A program made the position numbers and the translations under genes. Below are positions 5,116 through 5,781 of a DNA stretch of 5,781 nucleotides, piece by piece (position 1 is the first letter of the stretch; each line of letters begins with the position of its first letter). The stretch spans positions 1 through 5,781 of the forward strand of contig CALLKK010000027.1 in NCBI GenBank assembly GCA_938008435.1, given 5' to 3'. Under the pieces are notes generated by a model. That model ran no database searches, was not told the DNA's origin, and saw only the letters and a program-made list of their open reading frames with translations. This DNA is from an uncultured Steroidobacter sp. Lineage in GTDB: Bacteria; Pseudomonadota; Gammaproteobacteria; Steroidobacterales; Steroidobacteraceae.

Positions 5116-5781
5116 ATGTTGACCCAGGAGCAAGCGGTGGAGATCAAGGTTTTAGAACGACAAGGGCGCTCGATTCGGCAGATCATGCGAGAGACGGGGC
5201 TGTCACGTAACACGGTGCGCAAGTATCTGCGCGGGGCGAAGGTGCAGTACGGGCCGCGCACAGCGCGGCCCTGCAAGCTCGATCCGTTCAAGCCCTACCT
5301 GCTCGAGCGCATCGAACAGGCGCGCCCGGACTGGATTCCGGCGACGGTGCTGATGCGCGAGATTCAAGCGGCCGGCTACACGGGCGGGATCAGTCAGCTC
5401 AAGGCGTTCATCCGGCCGTTCAAGGCGGTTCGCAGTGATCCGGTCGTGCGCTTTGAGACCGCGCCGGGCCTGCAGATGCAGGCGGACTTTACGACGATCC
5501 GTCGCGGCCGTGATCGATTGCTTGCCTTCGTGGCCACGCTCGGCTACAGCCGCGCCGCCTTCGTTCGCTTCACGGACTCCGAGCGGTTCGAGGATTGGCG
5601 CGATGGCCTGATCGGCGCCTTCGAGTACTTCGGCGGCGTGCCGCGCCAGGTGCTGTTCGACAACACCAAGACGGTCATCATCAAGCGCGATGCCTATGGG
5701 CCGCAGTTGCATCGCTGGCATGCCGGCATGCTCGAGGTGGCCCACGAGTACGGCTTTCAGCTGCGGGTGTGCAAGCCCTAT
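5116..5781 (+). CDS. istA: IS21-family transposase IstA, N-terminal 222 residues
   Basis: IstA is the DDE transposase that cuts and joins IS21-type elements with its AAA+ partner IstB. The visible part starts MLTQEQAVEIKVLERQGRS and has a helix-turn-helix at residues about 17-38 (RSIRQIMRETGLSRNTVRKYL) for binding the terminal repeats. The catalytic core opens at MQADFT with Asp124 as the first acidic residue, and LFDNTKT gives Asp182 as the second. The final Glu lies beyond the edge, since family members run to about 500 residues. The frame has no interruption, so this copy may be intact. ATG 5116 matches the usual N-terminus of the family; there is no good ribosome site close to it, which is common for transposases kept at low level. 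A long antisense frame at 5203-5745 is a shadow of this gene. Confidence 0.93.
   Translation, partial: MLTQEQAVEIKVLERQGRSIRQIMRETGLSRNTVRKYLRGAKVQYGPRTARPCKLDPFKPYLLERIEQARPDWIPATVLMREIQAAGYTGGISQLKAFIRPFKAVRSDPVVRFETAPGLQMQADFTTIRRGRDRLLAFVATLGYSRAAFVRFTDSERFEDWRDGLIGAFEYFGGVPRQVLFDNTKTVIIKRDAYGPQLHRWHAGMLEVAHEYGFQLRVCKPY

Larger units (their letters stand above)
5027..5781 (+). mobile_element. Left part of an IS21-family insertion sequence, truncated by the window edge
   Basis: The element is identified by its istA gene and by repeated sites ahead of it. CGAAGTAAAACTGACCCAC (5036-5054) and CGAAGTAATTTTGACCCCC (5061-5079) are direct repeats 25 bases apart, as expected for the multiple transposase-binding sites of IS21 termini. 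The family's tips begin with TG, which fits TGTCATCGCC at 5027, but 5018 (TGGACACG) is also possible, so the exact edge is uncertain. The right end, the istB helper gene and any target duplication lie outside the window. Confidence 0.75.

Noticed and set aside
4902..5291. 129-codon minus-strand open frame across the IS boundary
   Set aside because: It mixes antisense istA, the terminal repeats and non-coding DNA, and shows no family motif.
5203..5745. 180-codon minus-strand open frame
   Set aside because: It is a shadow of istA, whose plus-strand reading has the helix-turn-helix and DDE residues.

Overview
The window is high in GC for most of its length, apart from an AT-richer first 200 bases. 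Secreted and lipoprotein signals, a periplasmic cytochrome c related to SorB, and the style of the IS21 transposase all point to a Gram-negative proteobacterium. A gammaproteobacterium of the Steroidobacter/Nevskiales/Xanthomonadales kind is my guess, but no marker gene fixes it. The region looks accessory: two genes are broken, a mobile element enters at the right edge, and the left edge is repeat-rich.

Left part (1-1440). Bases 1-204 are AT-rich and carry several copies of ATAAAGGACA in both orientations. Next, on the minus strand, is the 3' part of an AlbA_2/Schlafen-type ATP-binding regulator gene (about 909 down to 205). It has lost its N-terminal half. Butting against it head-to-head on the plus strand is the 3' end of a SorA-like molybdenum sulfite dehydrogenase gene (about 902-1135). 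Its stop codon overlaps the ATG of an intact SorB-like monohaem cytochrome c gene (1132-1440). Two unrelated genes are therefore both missing their 5' parts at one shared point near 900-910, which marks a deletion or rearrangement junction.

Middle part (1455-4650). Three minus-strand genes for exported proteins follow one another: a small periplasmic protein (4650-4120), a lipoprotein with an (EP)8 linker (4049-2979), and an S41-type peptidase-like protein (2831-1455). They may be co-transcribed, but the 147-base gap before the S41 gene holds an operator-like palindrome, so that gene may have its own control. The S41 gene converges on the cytochrome gene with only 14 bases between the stop codons. 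I see no shared pathway beyond location in the cell envelope.

Right part (4651-5781). A roughly 370-base non-coding stretch ends in four alternating GTGTCC/GGACAC words. The last pair brackets a strong ribosome binding site and an ATG that runs into a stop after 8 codons, exactly where IS21-type terminal repeats begin. This is probably the start of a host gene interrupted by the element, or else the outer end of the element itself. An IS21-family istA gene then runs off the right edge.

I found no CRISPR array, tRNA or rRNA gene, and no clear defence or biosynthetic system.
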